DNA from: an uncultured Verrucomicrobiota bacterium
Lineage (GTDB): Bacteria > Verrucomicrobiota > Verrucomicrobiia > Limisphaerales > UBA9464
Reading direction: 5' to 3'
NCBI GenBank assembly: GCA_903907925.1
Contig: CAIVQB010000115.1
Span: 26,576-90,575 of the forward strand
DNA length: 64,000 bases
The translations under genes and the position numbers were made by a program. Of the stretch, positions 25,615-34,533 are shown piece by piece; the stretch's first letter is position 1, and the number at the start of each line of letters is the position of its first letter. The notes under the pieces were generated by a model. The model was not told the origin of the DNA, searched no databases, and was given only the letters and a program-made list of their open reading frames with translations.

Positions 25615-28303
25615 TGCTGTTGAAGAGAAGGCGGCAGGTGGCGGCCAGACCGTGCCGATCGCAATACCGGACCAGCTCCGCGGTTTCACCGGCTCGGGCC
25701 GGACGATTGAAGGCGCGCTCAAGGGCGTGGCGGATCCAGATCGCGGATTCGGCCCCAGGATAATCGCGCTTCAAGACGCCGGCGAACTGCGCGGATTGGC
25801 GGAGAACCAAGTCATCGTTCCACAACGCCAGCGCCTGTTGAACGGTGATTCCCGCTGTCCGCAACGGGGTCAACTGGTCGCCGGCTGGACAATCGAGGGC
25901 GTCCATGAAGGGATCCGGCAGGGTGCGAAAGAGAAAACGATAGATGCTGCGTCGAGACCCGGCTGCGGTGTCTGGATCGAATTTGGAATAGTCCACCTTT
26001 GGCGTGACGTGAATGCCCGGTCGGAGCTCGAACTGCATGTCGCTGGCGTCGCCCATTCGGAAATCGAGCCGGCCGGTGAGTTGAAGGAGCGAATCGCGAA
26101 CCTCCTCGGCGTCGAGCCGGGTCCGGTTCATCCGCCAGAGCAGGGCATTGTCGGCGTCGCGCGTGGGGCCGAGCGGATCGGTGTTGGAGGCGAGGGACGA
26201 TTGCCGATAGGTTTCGCTGGTGACGATCAGACGATGCAGTGCCTTGAGCGAACCGCCCGCATCATCCCGGAACCACGCCGCGAGCCAGTCGAGCAGTTCC
26301 GGATGCGACGGTGCGGAACCCATTCGGCCAAAATCGTTCGGCGTTTCGACCAATCCGCGGCCGAAATGCAATTGCCACACCCGATTCGCGATGGAACGCC
26401 AGGTGAGGGGATTGTTCCGATCCGTCAGCCATTGGGCCAACGCGGCGCGGCGATCGCCTTCCGTTGTTGCGATGGGAAGCTGAAAACGGGCAGGCAATCC
26501 GGCAATGCAGGACAAGGCACCCGGGACGGCCGGTTCGATCGGATGATCGAAATCGCCGCGCCGCAGGACGCTCACGGTTCGCGGTTCGCGGACGGGTTTG
26601 AGCCCTCCGTCCGGATCGAAATCCGCCGCCATCGCGAACACGAGCCGCGGCGACGGCAATGCAGCCAGCCGCGCCTCCAGATTTTGCAAGATCACCCAGC
26701 GGGCCAGTTCCACGTTCTGTGCGGCCGACCGTTGCGACGATGGCACCGCGACGATGGCGGCCAGCTTCGCAGGAATCGGATCCAGCCGATCGGTCGCCGC
26801 AAAGGAGGTGGTCAAAAGGCGAAACCGTCCGATGAGATGACCACCGCCATGCCGCTGCTGGAGCACGATTTTCAATCCGTTCGTGGCGGAAACAGAAATC
26901 GGTGTTTCGGGAACGAAGACAGCAGTGTGATTCTGACCCTCCGATGGATGAATGCCCCAGGCGGTGCTCTCGGTGTCGTCAATGGCTGCGGCGATGCTCC
27001 AGCCGTCCTGATTGAAATCCGCGGCGGCTCGGATCAGACGGATGCGGTGCTCCCCCTGCCAAACTTCAAATTCGGTCAGGTGAAAATTGCCGTTGTCCTG
27101 TCGGCCCGGACCGCTCTTTGGCAGCGTTGGATCCACCAAAACCTCCAGGCGCAGAGCGGTGATCGGTGACGCCACGGGACCCAGGTTGAGGGTGTAGTCC
27201 TCCTTTTCCGGCCGTGGACCGGTCGCGGTGATGGAGTGATCCGGCTGGACCGCCAGTTGGGAGCCGGCGGAGGCCGACAGGGCCGCGGGATCCTGCGGAA
27301 TCCAGGCGTCCAAGGGATGCCGGTTCGCCTCTTCCCAGCCCATCACCTCTTTACGCACCGCGGCGGTCAGCCAGTCCGGGTTTTCGGACGGCTTGGCCTC
27401 ACGGACCCGCTGGAGTTGTGCCCGCAACGATTGCCGGAGCTGGTGCCGCGCCGGATCGATATCGAAGATGCGGTTTGCCCGTTCCACACCGGCGAAGACG
27501 GCTTGCAACGCGTAGTAATCCCGCTGGGAAATGGGATCGAACTTGTGATCGTGACAGCGCGCGCATTGGACCGTGGTGCTGGTGAAGGTCTGCATCACGG
27601 TGGTCACCATGTCGTCGCGGTCGATGTAGCGCGCCGCCTGTCGATCCGAGGCATCTTCGCGAATGCAGCGCAGGGAGCTTTCATCCCACGGACCCGAAGC
27701 CGCCAATCCGAGCGCCGGGGTCAGTGCGGGCTCGCCGGGAAAAAGGACGTCCGCGGCCACCTGTTCCTGGACGAAGCGGGTGTAGGGTTTGTCCGCGTTG
27801 AAGGCCGCCACCAGGTAGTCGCGGTAGGGCCAGGCGTTGGTTCGAATCCGGTCCTGATCGTGTCCGTGGGTTTCGGCGAAGTGGACCGCATCCATCCAAT
27901 GCCGCGCCCAACGTTCGCCGTAGCGCGGCGATGCGAGAAGGCGGTCGACCACGCGGGTGATGGAGTCGGGTCCGGAATCCGCGAGGAACGCGGACAGTTC
28001 GGATGGAGTCGGGGGAAGACCGGTAAGATCGTAGGTGACCCGACGCAACCAGACGCCGCGCGCGGCCGGTGCGGCGGGTTTCAGTCCCGCGGCTTTCAGG
28101 CGTTGCCGGATGAAGGCGTCGACCGGATTGGCAATGGCAGCGTCACCAGGCGGAATCGTCGGCCGAAGGATCGGTTGATAGGCCCAATGAGGTGGCGCGG
28201 GTGAGATCTCGGCTGTCGAAAGAAACGATATACCAAGCACCACTCCGAGAGCCGCCGCCATCAGCCTTCGAATCCGGGCTTCGAAATGGGAGAGAGAGGG
28301 CAT
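25592..28303 (-). CDS. DUF1549/DUF1553 (PSCyt2/PSD1) protein, third architecture
   Basis: A 903-residue exported paralogue. After a signal segment (LMAAALGVVLGISFLSTAEI) it has DUF1549 to about residue 280, including RRVTYDLTGLPPTPSELSAF, GERWARHWMDAVHFAETHGHD and the CxxCH sequence CARCHDHKFDPI. The central region, about 340-540, differs from the discoidin and LamG inserts of the other copies. It carries TALRLEVLVDPTLPKSGPGR, LTEFEVW and a closing strand HLIGRFRLLTTSF, a beta-rich arrangement seen in some DUF1553 proteins. DUF1553 follows and ends NSNEFIFVH. It lies 23 bp after a DUF1501 gene and overlaps the lipoprotein gene downstream. Confidence 0.88.
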   Translation of the reverse strand: MPSLSHFEARIRRLMAAALGVVLGISFLSTAEISPAPPHWAYQPILRPTIPPGDAAIANPVDAFIRQRLKAAGLKPAAPAARGVWLRRVTYDLTGLPPTPSELSAFLADSGPDSITRVVDRLLASPRYGERWARHWMDAVHFAETHGHDQDRIRTNAWPYRDYLVAAFNADKPYTRFVQEQVAADVLFPGEPALTPALGLAASGPWDESSLRCIREDASDRQAARYIDRDDMVTTVMQTFTSTTVQCARCHDHKFDPISQRDYYALQAVFAGVERANRIFDIDPARHQLRQSLRAQLQRVREAKPSENPDWLTAAVRKEVMGWEEANRHPLDAWIPQDPAALSASAGSQLAVQPDHSITATGPRPEKEDYTLNLGPVASPITALRLEVLVDPTLPKSGPGRQDNGNFHLTEFEVWQGEHRIRLIRAAADFNQDGWSIAAAIDDTESTAWGIHPSEGQNHTAVFVPETPISVSATNGLKIVLQQRHGGGHLIGRFRLLTTSFAATDRLDPIPAKLAAIVAVPSSQRSAAQNVELARWVILQNLEARLAALPSPRLVFAMAADFDPDGGLKPVREPRTVSVLRRGDFDHPIEPAVPGALSCIAGLPARFQLPIATTEGDRRAALAQWLTDRNNPLTWRSIANRVWQLHFGRGLVETPNDFGRMGSAPSHPELLDWLAAWFRDDAGGSLKALHRLIVTSETYRQSSLASNTDPLGPTRDADNALLWRMNRTRLDAEEVRDSLLQLTGRLDFRMGDASDMQFELRPGIHVTPKVDYSKFDPDTAAGSRRSIYRFLFRTLPDPFMDALDCPAGDQLTPLRTAGITVQQALALWNDDLVLRQSAQFAGVLKRDYPGAESAIWIRHALERAFNRPARAGETAELVRYCDRHGLAATCRLLFNSNEFIFVH

Positions 28304-28326
28304 CGGGTGGAAGTTGGCGGACCGAT

Positions 28327-29754
28327 TCAGGAAAGGATGCCCTCGATCACTTCGCCGTGGACGTCGGTCAGGCGTCGATCGACGCCGTTGTGGCGGAAGG
28401 TCAGTTTCGCGTGATCCATTCCCATCAGGCGCAGGAGCGTCGCATGGACGTCGTAGAATTCAACCGGGTGTTCGACAGCGTCGTAGCCGATTTCATCGGT
28501 CGCGCCGAGCGCGAATCCGGGTTTCACCCCGGCGCCCGCCATCCAGATGGTGAAGCCGTGCTGATGATGATCACGCCCGCGTCCGTTGATCCCCTGGGTG
28601 ATCGGCGTGCGGCCGAATTCGGTGGTCCACAGAAGCAGGGTGTCGTCGAGGAGACCGCGTTCCTTGAGATCACCGAGCAGCGCGGCAACCGGTTGATCCA
28701 TCACCAGAGCCTGCTTGCGGTGGTTTTCGACGATGTCCTCGTGACCGTCCCAGTTGATGCGTGGGGATCCGAATTGCCCGCCGTTGAAGACCTGAACACA
28801 GCGGACGCCCCGTTCGCTGAGACGGCGGGCGAGGAGGCAATTGCGGGCGAAGGCCGCGGTCGGGCCGTTGGGATGATCCAATCCGTAACGCTCGCGGGTG
28901 GCGGCGGTCTCGCCCTTCAGATCAACCAGTTCGGGAACGCTCAATTGCATTTGGGCCGCTAATTCATAGGCGCGGATGCGCGCGGCCAGGGCGGAGTCGC
29001 CGGGATGCGCCGCGGCGTCGGTGCCATTGATCGTCTCCAGCAACCGAAGACTGGCACGACGTCGTTCGGCGGGGATGGACGCCGGAGTGGACAGATCCGG
29101 AATCGGGTCGGTCGCATCGCTTCGAAAGGCGACACCCTGATGAACCGCCGGCAGGAATCCATTGGTCCAATTGATCGAGCCCCCGGCGGGCAACTGGCGC
29201 GGATCGGGCAGGACCACGTATGCCGGGAAGTTCTGATTCTCCGAACCCAGACCATAACTAATCCACGCCCCCATGCTGGGAAACCCATTGAAGGTGAACC
29301 CGGAATTCATCAGGAACGTCGCGGGCGTGTGGTTCGAACTCCGGCTCCGCATCGAATGGATGAAGGTCAGGTCATCCACCCGTGTGGCAAGATGGGGTAG
29401 CAGATCGGACACCCAGCGACCGGAACTGCCATGCCGTTTGAAGGCGAATGGACTCTTCAACAACGTGCCGGGCTGGGAGAAGAAGGTGTCGAACTTCCGA
29501 CCCGAATCCATGCCGTGCCGGCGTTCCAACTCGGGCTTGTGATCAAAGGTGTCGACGTGGGAGACGCCGCCGAGCGCGCAGATGTGAATCACCCGCCGCA
29601 CCTTTGGGCGGAACATCGGGAGCCGCGCTGCGTACGGAGAGGTTGCCCCGGAGGCCAATGCGTCCGAGTGCAGCAGCCAGCTGAGGGCGAGGCCACCGAT
29701 GCCAGCACCCGTGTTGGCGAGAAAATCGCGTCGTGAAAGCGGGTTCATGATCAC
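28327..29754 (-). CDS. DUF1501 protein, Tat-exported, first of three
   Basis: A 475-residue DUF1501 protein opening with a twin-arginine signal (LSRRDFLANTGAGIGGLAL, residues 5-23). Landmarks are RVIHICALGGVSHVDTFDHKP, MRSRSSNHTPATFLMNSGFT, NCLLARRLSERGVRCVQVF, TEFGRTPITQGINGRGRDHH and the end GVDRRLTDVHGEVIEGILS. The HTPATFLM segment replaces the HGPxTYM seen in the other two copies. Its start codon overlaps the stop of the DUF1549/1553-LamG gene by four bases, so translation is coupled. Substrate unknown. Confidence 0.9.
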   Translation of the reverse strand: MIMNPLSRRDFLANTGAGIGGLALSWLLHSDALASGATSPYAARLPMFRPKVRRVIHICALGGVSHVDTFDHKPELERRHGMDSGRKFDTFFSQPGTLLKSPFAFKRHGSSGRWVSDLLPHLATRVDDLTFIHSMRSRSSNHTPATFLMNSGFTFNGFPSMGAWISYGLGSENQNFPAYVVLPDPRQLPAGGSINWTNGFLPAVHQGVAFRSDATDPIPDLSTPASIPAERRRASLRLLETINGTDAAAHPGDSALAARIRAYELAAQMQLSVPELVDLKGETAATRERYGLDHPNGPTAAFARNCLLARRLSERGVRCVQVFNGGQFGSPRINWDGHEDIVENHRKQALVMDQPVAALLGDLKERGLLDDTLLLWTTEFGRTPITQGINGRGRDHHQHGFTIWMAGAGVKPGFALGATDEIGYDAVEHPVEFYDVHATLLRLMGMDHAKLTFRHNGVDRRLTDVHGEVIEGILS

Positions 29755-32507
29755 CTCACAAACATGAATTCGTTCGAGTTCATCAGAACCCAGCCGACGC
29801 TGGCCGGCTCCTGTTCCCGCGCCAATCGCAGGGCTTCATTCAACTCAGCGGGCCGCGGCGGACGTCCGAGAGCCAGTTGCCACATCCGCCGAATGGCTGC
29901 CTTCCCACCCCCTGCGGTGCTGGCGCGATCCGCCATTCGCGACGCTTGCCGGAGTACGAACGAATTGTTCATCAATGACAACGCCTGCAATGGAGTGGTG
30001 GTGTTGGGACGCACCGCGGTGCGGGTGGACAATTCCGGACAATCGAGCGCGTCGAGCAGGGGATCGCGGGCGGAATGCACTGACAACCGGTAGACTGTCC
30101 GCCGATTGAACTCCGGTCCGGGTAGATCTGCCGCGAAGTATTCGTTCTGCCCCCCGTTGCCGACGTGACGGAACGGGCGGTATCCGGGTCCACCCATCGC
30201 GGGATTCAATTCGCCGCCCAACGCCAGCAGGGCGTCGCGCGTTTCTTCAGCTTCAAGGCGCCGCGGTGTGAACCGCCACAGGAGCCGGTTCTCTGCGTCA
30301 CGACTCGCCGCCGCGACAGAGTCCTGCACCGACGATTGTTGCCATGTCTCGCTGGTGACAATGAGCCGGTGCAATCGCTTCAGACTCCAGTTTCCCCCGT
30401 CCTTCGCGACGAACCAGGAGGCGAGCCATTCGAGAAGTTCCGGATGCGAAGGGGTGTCACCCATTCGCCCGAGATCATTGGGCGTGCCGACCAGTCCGCG
30501 GTGAAAATGATAGTGCCAAACGCGATTCACGATCGTCCGCGCGGTGAGCGGATTGTCCGGGCGCGCCACCCAATCGGCAAACCGTCGCCGGCGTTCGGAC
30601 TCGGGCGCTTTTGCGTCCAAATCAAGTTCGGCGGAAAGCCCTTGAACCGCTGACAGTCCACCCGGGGTCACCGATTCCCGTGGTTTGTCGGGTTCGCCCC
30701 GAAGAAGAACGAAGGTGGCAACGGGTTGCGATGGATTCGCCGCATAACCCATCGGTGGAGCGTCGAGTTCCTTCAACGCTGCGAGGATGGCTTGATGGCG
30801 TTGCGTCACGGAGTTCAGACGGGTCCGCTCTTCGGGCGTCAAGGCCGCCAGCCGTTGTTCGCGACTAACACCACCCGCCGGTCCGGCATTGAACGAAGTC
30901 AGAATCTCTTCGGCGCTGAGCCCACGATCATACAGTCGAACCTCCTCCACTTCGCCGTTTAGAAATGGGGTCGTTCCGCCGGTGTGGCGGCATCCGATGA
31001 GAACGCGGGTCGATGCGACTTCGGTGAGTGGCGACCGACCGGAGTCGGGACGCCACGGCGCGGCCAGGGGTTTTCCGTTGCGATACACCGTCTGCGTTCC
31101 GTCCGCGGCATAGGTGATGGCCAGGTGGATCGGCGTGGTCGGGTCGCTCTCCTCCGCGGCCGCGTTCAAATCGCGGGTCCGAACAAAGCCCTCGCTCCCC
31201 GCGGTCCATTGCCGGGGCTGGCGTTCGCCATAGACGATGGCATCGAACCGCGCGCCATTCGGAGTTTCCAAACTCACGATCCCTGCGCCGCGTTGATCCA
31301 AGTCCGAGAGACGCACCCAGGCTTCCAAGGTCTTTTCCGTAAGCGGCCGCTCCAGGGATTCTGAAATTAGAAATGATTTGCCCCCGTCGAGAACCAATCG
31401 TCCGTTCTGGATCTTGGCATTGCCCATCAATCGTCCGCCAATGCGTCCGGCCGTGTTGGTGAGACCGGCGGCGAAACTCCAGCGAGCCAGTGGCGAGGGA
31501 GGCGAGTGGGCGCTTGGAAGGAATGCGGTCGCTGCTTGGGCCGATGCGAATTGTGCGGACGCGCGACGAGCATCGGAGTCCTCGAGTTGTTCGATCTCCG
31601 TGGCGCAGGCCAGGCGTTCGCGGTCGAGGTTGCCACGGCGTTCCTTGCGTTCCGCGATTTCAGCCGTCCCGAGCACCGAACGGTCGCCGTGATGAATGCC
31701 GTCGAACACGGCTTTCACCCGGTAGTAGTCGCGCTGCGGAATGGGATCGAACTTGTGGTTGTGGCAGCGGGCGCAGTTCAACGTCACGCCGAGGAAGGTT
31801 TGTCCGATTGTGCCGACCATGTCCTCCATCTCCGACTCGCGGACCATCGCCCGGATGCTCGCACTGGAGGCACCGCTGCCCGCCTGATCCCAAGGACCGG
31901 CGACCAGAAAGCCGGTCGCGACGATGCCTTCCTGGGTGACGGGTTCCAACACGTCGCCGGCCAGTTGTTCGCGAATGAAACGGTCGTACGGCTTGTCCGT
32001 GTTGAAGGCGGTGATGACGTAGTCGCGGTAACGCCAGGCATTGTCGCGGATGCGGTCGTATTCGAATCCCTGGCTTTCCCCGAACCGCACGACATCGAGC
32101 CAGTGACGTGCCCAGCGTTCACCGTAGCGCGGGGAAGCGAGCAATCGGTCGGCGCATCGTCCGAGGGCATCGGGATGGCGATCGGCCACGAAGGCTGCGA
32201 TCTCGTCGGGTGTGGGCGGCAGGCCGGTCAGATCGAAGGTGAGACGCCGCAACAGCGTTGGCCGGTCGGCGGCGGGTGCGGGGGAAAGTCCGGCGGTTCG
32301 GAGTCGTTGATGGATGAAACCATCGATGGGATTGAGCGGGGTTTTTCCGGTCCGTGATTCGATGGGAATCGGCGGACGGGTGAGGGGACGAAAGGCCCAG
32401 GCATTGGTTCCTTCAGCCGATGCACCCAGCATCGACTTGACCCAAAGGCAAAGCCATCCCGGTGCGAACAGCACCAGCCAGGGACGGCGGCTTGCGGGGG
32501 ACATCAC
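29751..32507 (-). CDS. DUF1549/DUF1553 (PSCyt2/PSD1) protein with LamG-like insert, first gene of the array
   Basis: A 918-residue exported paralogue and the promoter-proximal gene of the nine-gene array. DUF1549 spans about 35-285 (DGFIHQRL, RRLTFDLTGLPPTPDEIAAF, GERWARHWLDVVRFGESQGFE) with CARCHNHKFDPI, a CxxCH sequence with one substitution against its paralogues. The insert at about 345-560 is a concanavalin/LamG-type domain. It shows LVLDGGKSFLISESLERPL, TLEAWVRLSDLDQRG, IHLAITYAADGTQTVYRNGK and GEVEEVRLYDRGLSAEEI, which is a classic sugar- or protein-binding sandwich pattern. DUF1553 ends NSNEFMFVR. The upstream gap of 99 bp to the toxin gene should hold the operon promoter, but no clear boxes were found. 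Confidence 0.88.
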   Translation of the reverse strand: MMSPASRRPWLVLFAPGWLCLWVKSMLGASAEGTNAWAFRPLTRPPIPIESRTGKTPLNPIDGFIHQRLRTAGLSPAPAADRPTLLRRLTFDLTGLPPTPDEIAAFVADRHPDALGRCADRLLASPRYGERWARHWLDVVRFGESQGFEYDRIRDNAWRYRDYVITAFNTDKPYDRFIREQLAGDVLEPVTQEGIVATGFLVAGPWDQAGSGASSASIRAMVRESEMEDMVGTIGQTFLGVTLNCARCHNHKFDPIPQRDYYRVKAVFDGIHHGDRSVLGTAEIAERKERRGNLDRERLACATEIEQLEDSDARRASAQFASAQAATAFLPSAHSPPSPLARWSFAAGLTNTAGRIGGRLMGNAKIQNGRLVLDGGKSFLISESLERPLTEKTLEAWVRLSDLDQRGAGIVSLETPNGARFDAIVYGERQPRQWTAGSEGFVRTRDLNAAAEESDPTTPIHLAITYAADGTQTVYRNGKPLAAPWRPDSGRSPLTEVASTRVLIGCRHTGGTTPFLNGEVEEVRLYDRGLSAEEILTSFNAGPAGGVSREQRLAALTPEERTRLNSVTQRHQAILAALKELDAPPMGYAANPSQPVATFVLLRGEPDKPRESVTPGGLSAVQGLSAELDLDAKAPESERRRRFADWVARPDNPLTARTIVNRVWHYHFHRGLVGTPNDLGRMGDTPSHPELLEWLASWFVAKDGGNWSLKRLHRLIVTSETWQQSSVQDSVAAASRDAENRLLWRFTPRRLEAEETRDALLALGGELNPAMGGPGYRPFRHVGNGGQNEYFAADLPGPEFNRRTVYRLSVHSARDPLLDALDCPELSTRTAVRPNTTTPLQALSLMNNSFVLRQASRMADRASTAGGGKAAIRRMWQLALGRPPRPAELNEALRLAREQEPASVGWVLMNSNEFMFVR

Positions 32508-32606
32508 TCCGTCAGTTTGTGCCGATCACGGAGTCTTGCCACCGGAAAAAATAGGAAACCGCGGTATCACGGAACGGGGGTGGGAGCGGAACCGGAGTGG
32601 CGTGGA

Positions 32607-32927
32607 TTAATCCAAATCCAAAGCGAAGCGCAAAGCCTTCTTGATTTGATCCATGACTTCTTTCGGCAGGATGCCCAGGCGTCGTTCCAGCCTTTTCACC
32701 GGCAGCGAGCCGAGGCCTTGTACATTCGCTACGCCATCTGCATGGAGAAAAGGGAGCTCAGGCATCCCGATTTCATATGCGCTTCCCCGGTTCGCCGTCG
32801 TCAGCGGCACATAAAGGACCAAAACGCGCGGAGGGTTTTCGTCGTATCGCGACACCACGACCACCGGACGCGTCTTGGCAGCCATTCCAAGGTCGGCGAG
32901 CCAAACTTCACCGGGACGCGGGTTCAT
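32607..32927 (-). CDS. PemK/MazF-family toxin
   Basis: A 106-residue type II toxin of the MazF/PemK endoribonuclease family, which cleaves mRNA when not bound by its antitoxin. The sequence MNPRPGEVWLADLGMAAKTRPVV-type start, VVVSRYDE, YVPLTTANRGSAYE and LGSLPVKRLERRLGIL match the family's SH3-like barrel and its conserved arginine and threonine positions. Length is standard. It overlaps the upstream small antitoxin gene by 20 bp, the usual arrangement. It sits between the sugar-transport cluster and the DUF1501/DUF1553 array, all on the same strand, and may be read through from the sugar operon. Confidence 0.87.
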   Translation of the reverse strand: MNPRPGEVWLADLGMAAKTRPVVVVSRYDENPPRVLVLYVPLTTANRGSAYEIGMPELPFLHADGVANVQGLGSLPVKRLERRLGILPKEVMDQIKKALRFALDLD

Positions 32928-33093
32928 CGAGTAGGTCCACTACCTCTTGTTCAACGAACCGGGAACGGCCGACATCCAATGCGTCATCGTCCGCTAGTTC
33001 GATGATCTCAGCGACCAGCACCCGCACCCTCTGGGAGGTTTCGGGTTTCCATTCGTGGAGCTTGATCTCCAGTTTCTCGGCGATGGCTTCCAT
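32908..33093 (-). CDS. Small antitoxin partner of the MazF-like toxin
   Basis: A 61-residue acidic protein (64 if the GTG at 33102 is used) immediately upstream of, and overlapping, the PemK/MazF toxin gene. It contains a helical stretch rich in Glu/Asp (RVRVLVAEIIELADDDALD) and ends with EQEVVDLLDEP, fitting an antitoxin tail that wraps the toxin. No confident DNA-binding domain is visible, so autoregulation is not predicted from sequence. The assignment rests mainly on position, size and overlap. Confidence 0.7.
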   Translation of the reverse strand: MEAIAEKLEIKLHEWKPETSQRVRVLVAEIIELADDDALDVGRSRFVEQEVVDLLDEPASR

Positions 33094-33152
33094 AGCGTTC
33101 ACACGGTATTTCCACCGCTGGACGCCGTCAATGACACGCTCGAGTGCAACGG

Positions 33153-34523
33153 CTAATCCCGTACCCCGCCTGAGCCACCCCGATGCTTCAACCGGTCGAT
33201 GAGAACCGCGCCAAGGATGACGAGGCCGAGGACGACTTTCTGCGTGTAGCTCTCGACGCCGACCAGGTTCATGCCGTTGTTGATCACGGCGATGATCCAG
33301 GCGCCGATCAGCGTGCCGCAGACAGTTCCCTCGCCGCCGGTCAATCGGGCACCACCTACCACCACGGCGGCGATCGCGTACAGTTCATAGCTGGTGCCGT
33401 AGGTGGGTGAACCGCTCTTGAGCTGGGAGGTCAGCACGATGCCACCCACGCCCGCGAGGGCCGCCGACGCGGTGTAAGCGAAGATGTGGACACGGCCGAC
33501 GGAAACGCCGGACAGACGGGCCGCGGTCTCGTTGCCACCGACCGCGTAGATCTGGCGTCCCAGAACGGTGCGGGTGAGAAGAATATGCGCAGCGACGTAG
33601 ATCAGCCCGGTGAGCACCACGGCATGAGGCAGGCCGAGCCATCCGGTGCCGCGACCCAGCCAGGTGACTGGATCCGGCAGTTCGTAGATCGACTGACCGC
33701 GCGCGAGCAGGAAGGCGAGTCCGCTTGCCACCTGCATCACGGCCAGTGTGGAGATGAACGGTGGCAGTCGAAAGGCGACCCGCAGCCAGCCGGAACCGGC
33801 ACCAATCAGGGCGCAGAGCAGGATTCCCGCTCCCGCTGCCAACATCAACGAAGGCGTGCTGGCCGCGACCCCACCGAACTGATCGCGGACCAATCGCGTG
33901 GCAACCACTGCTGCCAAGGCGACGAGGCTTCCGACGCTCAGATCAATGCCGCCGGTGAGGATCACGAAGGTCAATCCGGCCGACAGGATCGCCACCACCA
34001 CGATCTGATTGGCCACGTTGAGAAGGTTTTGCCGAGTCAGGAAAACCGGCCAGCGCGACGATTTCGGAACGATTAACCGCGGTTCGCCAAGTCCGGGATA
34101 GCGTCCCTTCAGGCCTTCGAGCACCGGCCAGTTGGCGGTTTCGGGTACGGTCAACAAGGCCTGCACCGACTGGCCGGCGTCCGAGAGTGCCTGGAGTCGG
34201 ACCCGGGCGTCGCGCGGTTCACCGGCAACGGAAGCTGCGATCTTCCAACCCACTGCCGTGCCGCGTTCGGCGACCACGGTGGCAAACGCATGGTCCTCAT
34301 CCGTGTCGCGAGTGATCACCACCACTGTTCCGTCTTTGGGTGCCGGACCGAGTTGAGCGATCACCGAGCCGGCAGCGGCGACACCGGTCGGCGTTTGATC
34401 GTGCAATGTGGCCAGCGAGAAGAAGAGGCAGAGCAACACCAACACCGCCGTCATCCCGTGGCGACCCCACCATGCTCCGCCCGAACCGCGATGTGACGGG
34501 CGAGGAGTCGGATCGGAGGCCAT
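33153..34523 (-). CDS. RbsC-type sugar ABC permease with an extra N-terminal extracytoplasmic domain
   Basis: A 456-residue permease of the ribose/fructose (RbsC/FrcC) family, about 120 residues longer than usual. The first helix lies at about 24-41 (MTAVLVLLCLFFSLATL). A soluble stretch of about 120 residues follows. Its pattern (TVVVITRDTDEDHAFATVVA, then an ALLTVPE strand) resembles half of an alpha/beta periplasmic binding protein. The standard permease core begins at about 170 with NLLNVANQIVVVAILSAGLTFVILTGGIDLSVGS, containing the family hallmark GGIDLSVGS. The EAA-like coupling loop is replaced by AVGGNETAARLSGV, as in RbsC. It follows the GH32 gene by 10 bp. No ATPase gene is present in the window. 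Confidence 0.87.
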   Translation of the reverse strand: MASDPTPRPSHRGSGGAWWGRHGMTAVLVLLCLFFSLATLHDQTPTGVAAAGSVIAQLGPAPKDGTVVVITRDTDEDHAFATVVAERGTAVGWKIAASVAGEPRDARVRLQALSDAGQSVQALLTVPETANWPVLEGLKGRYPGLGEPRLIVPKSSRWPVFLTRQNLLNVANQIVVVAILSAGLTFVILTGGIDLSVGSLVALAAVVATRLVRDQFGGVAASTPSLMLAAGAGILLCALIGAGSGWLRVAFRLPPFISTLAVMQVASGLAFLLARGQSIYELPDPVTWLGRGTGWLGLPHAVVLTGLIYVAAHILLTRTVLGRQIYAVGGNETAARLSGVSVGRVHIFAYTASAALAGVGGIVLTSQLKSGSPTYGTSYELYAIAAVVVGGARLTGGEGTVCGTLIGAWIIAVINNGMNLVGVESYTQKVVLGLVILGAVLIDRLKHRGGSGGVRD

Positions 34524-34533
34524 GGACGCCGGT

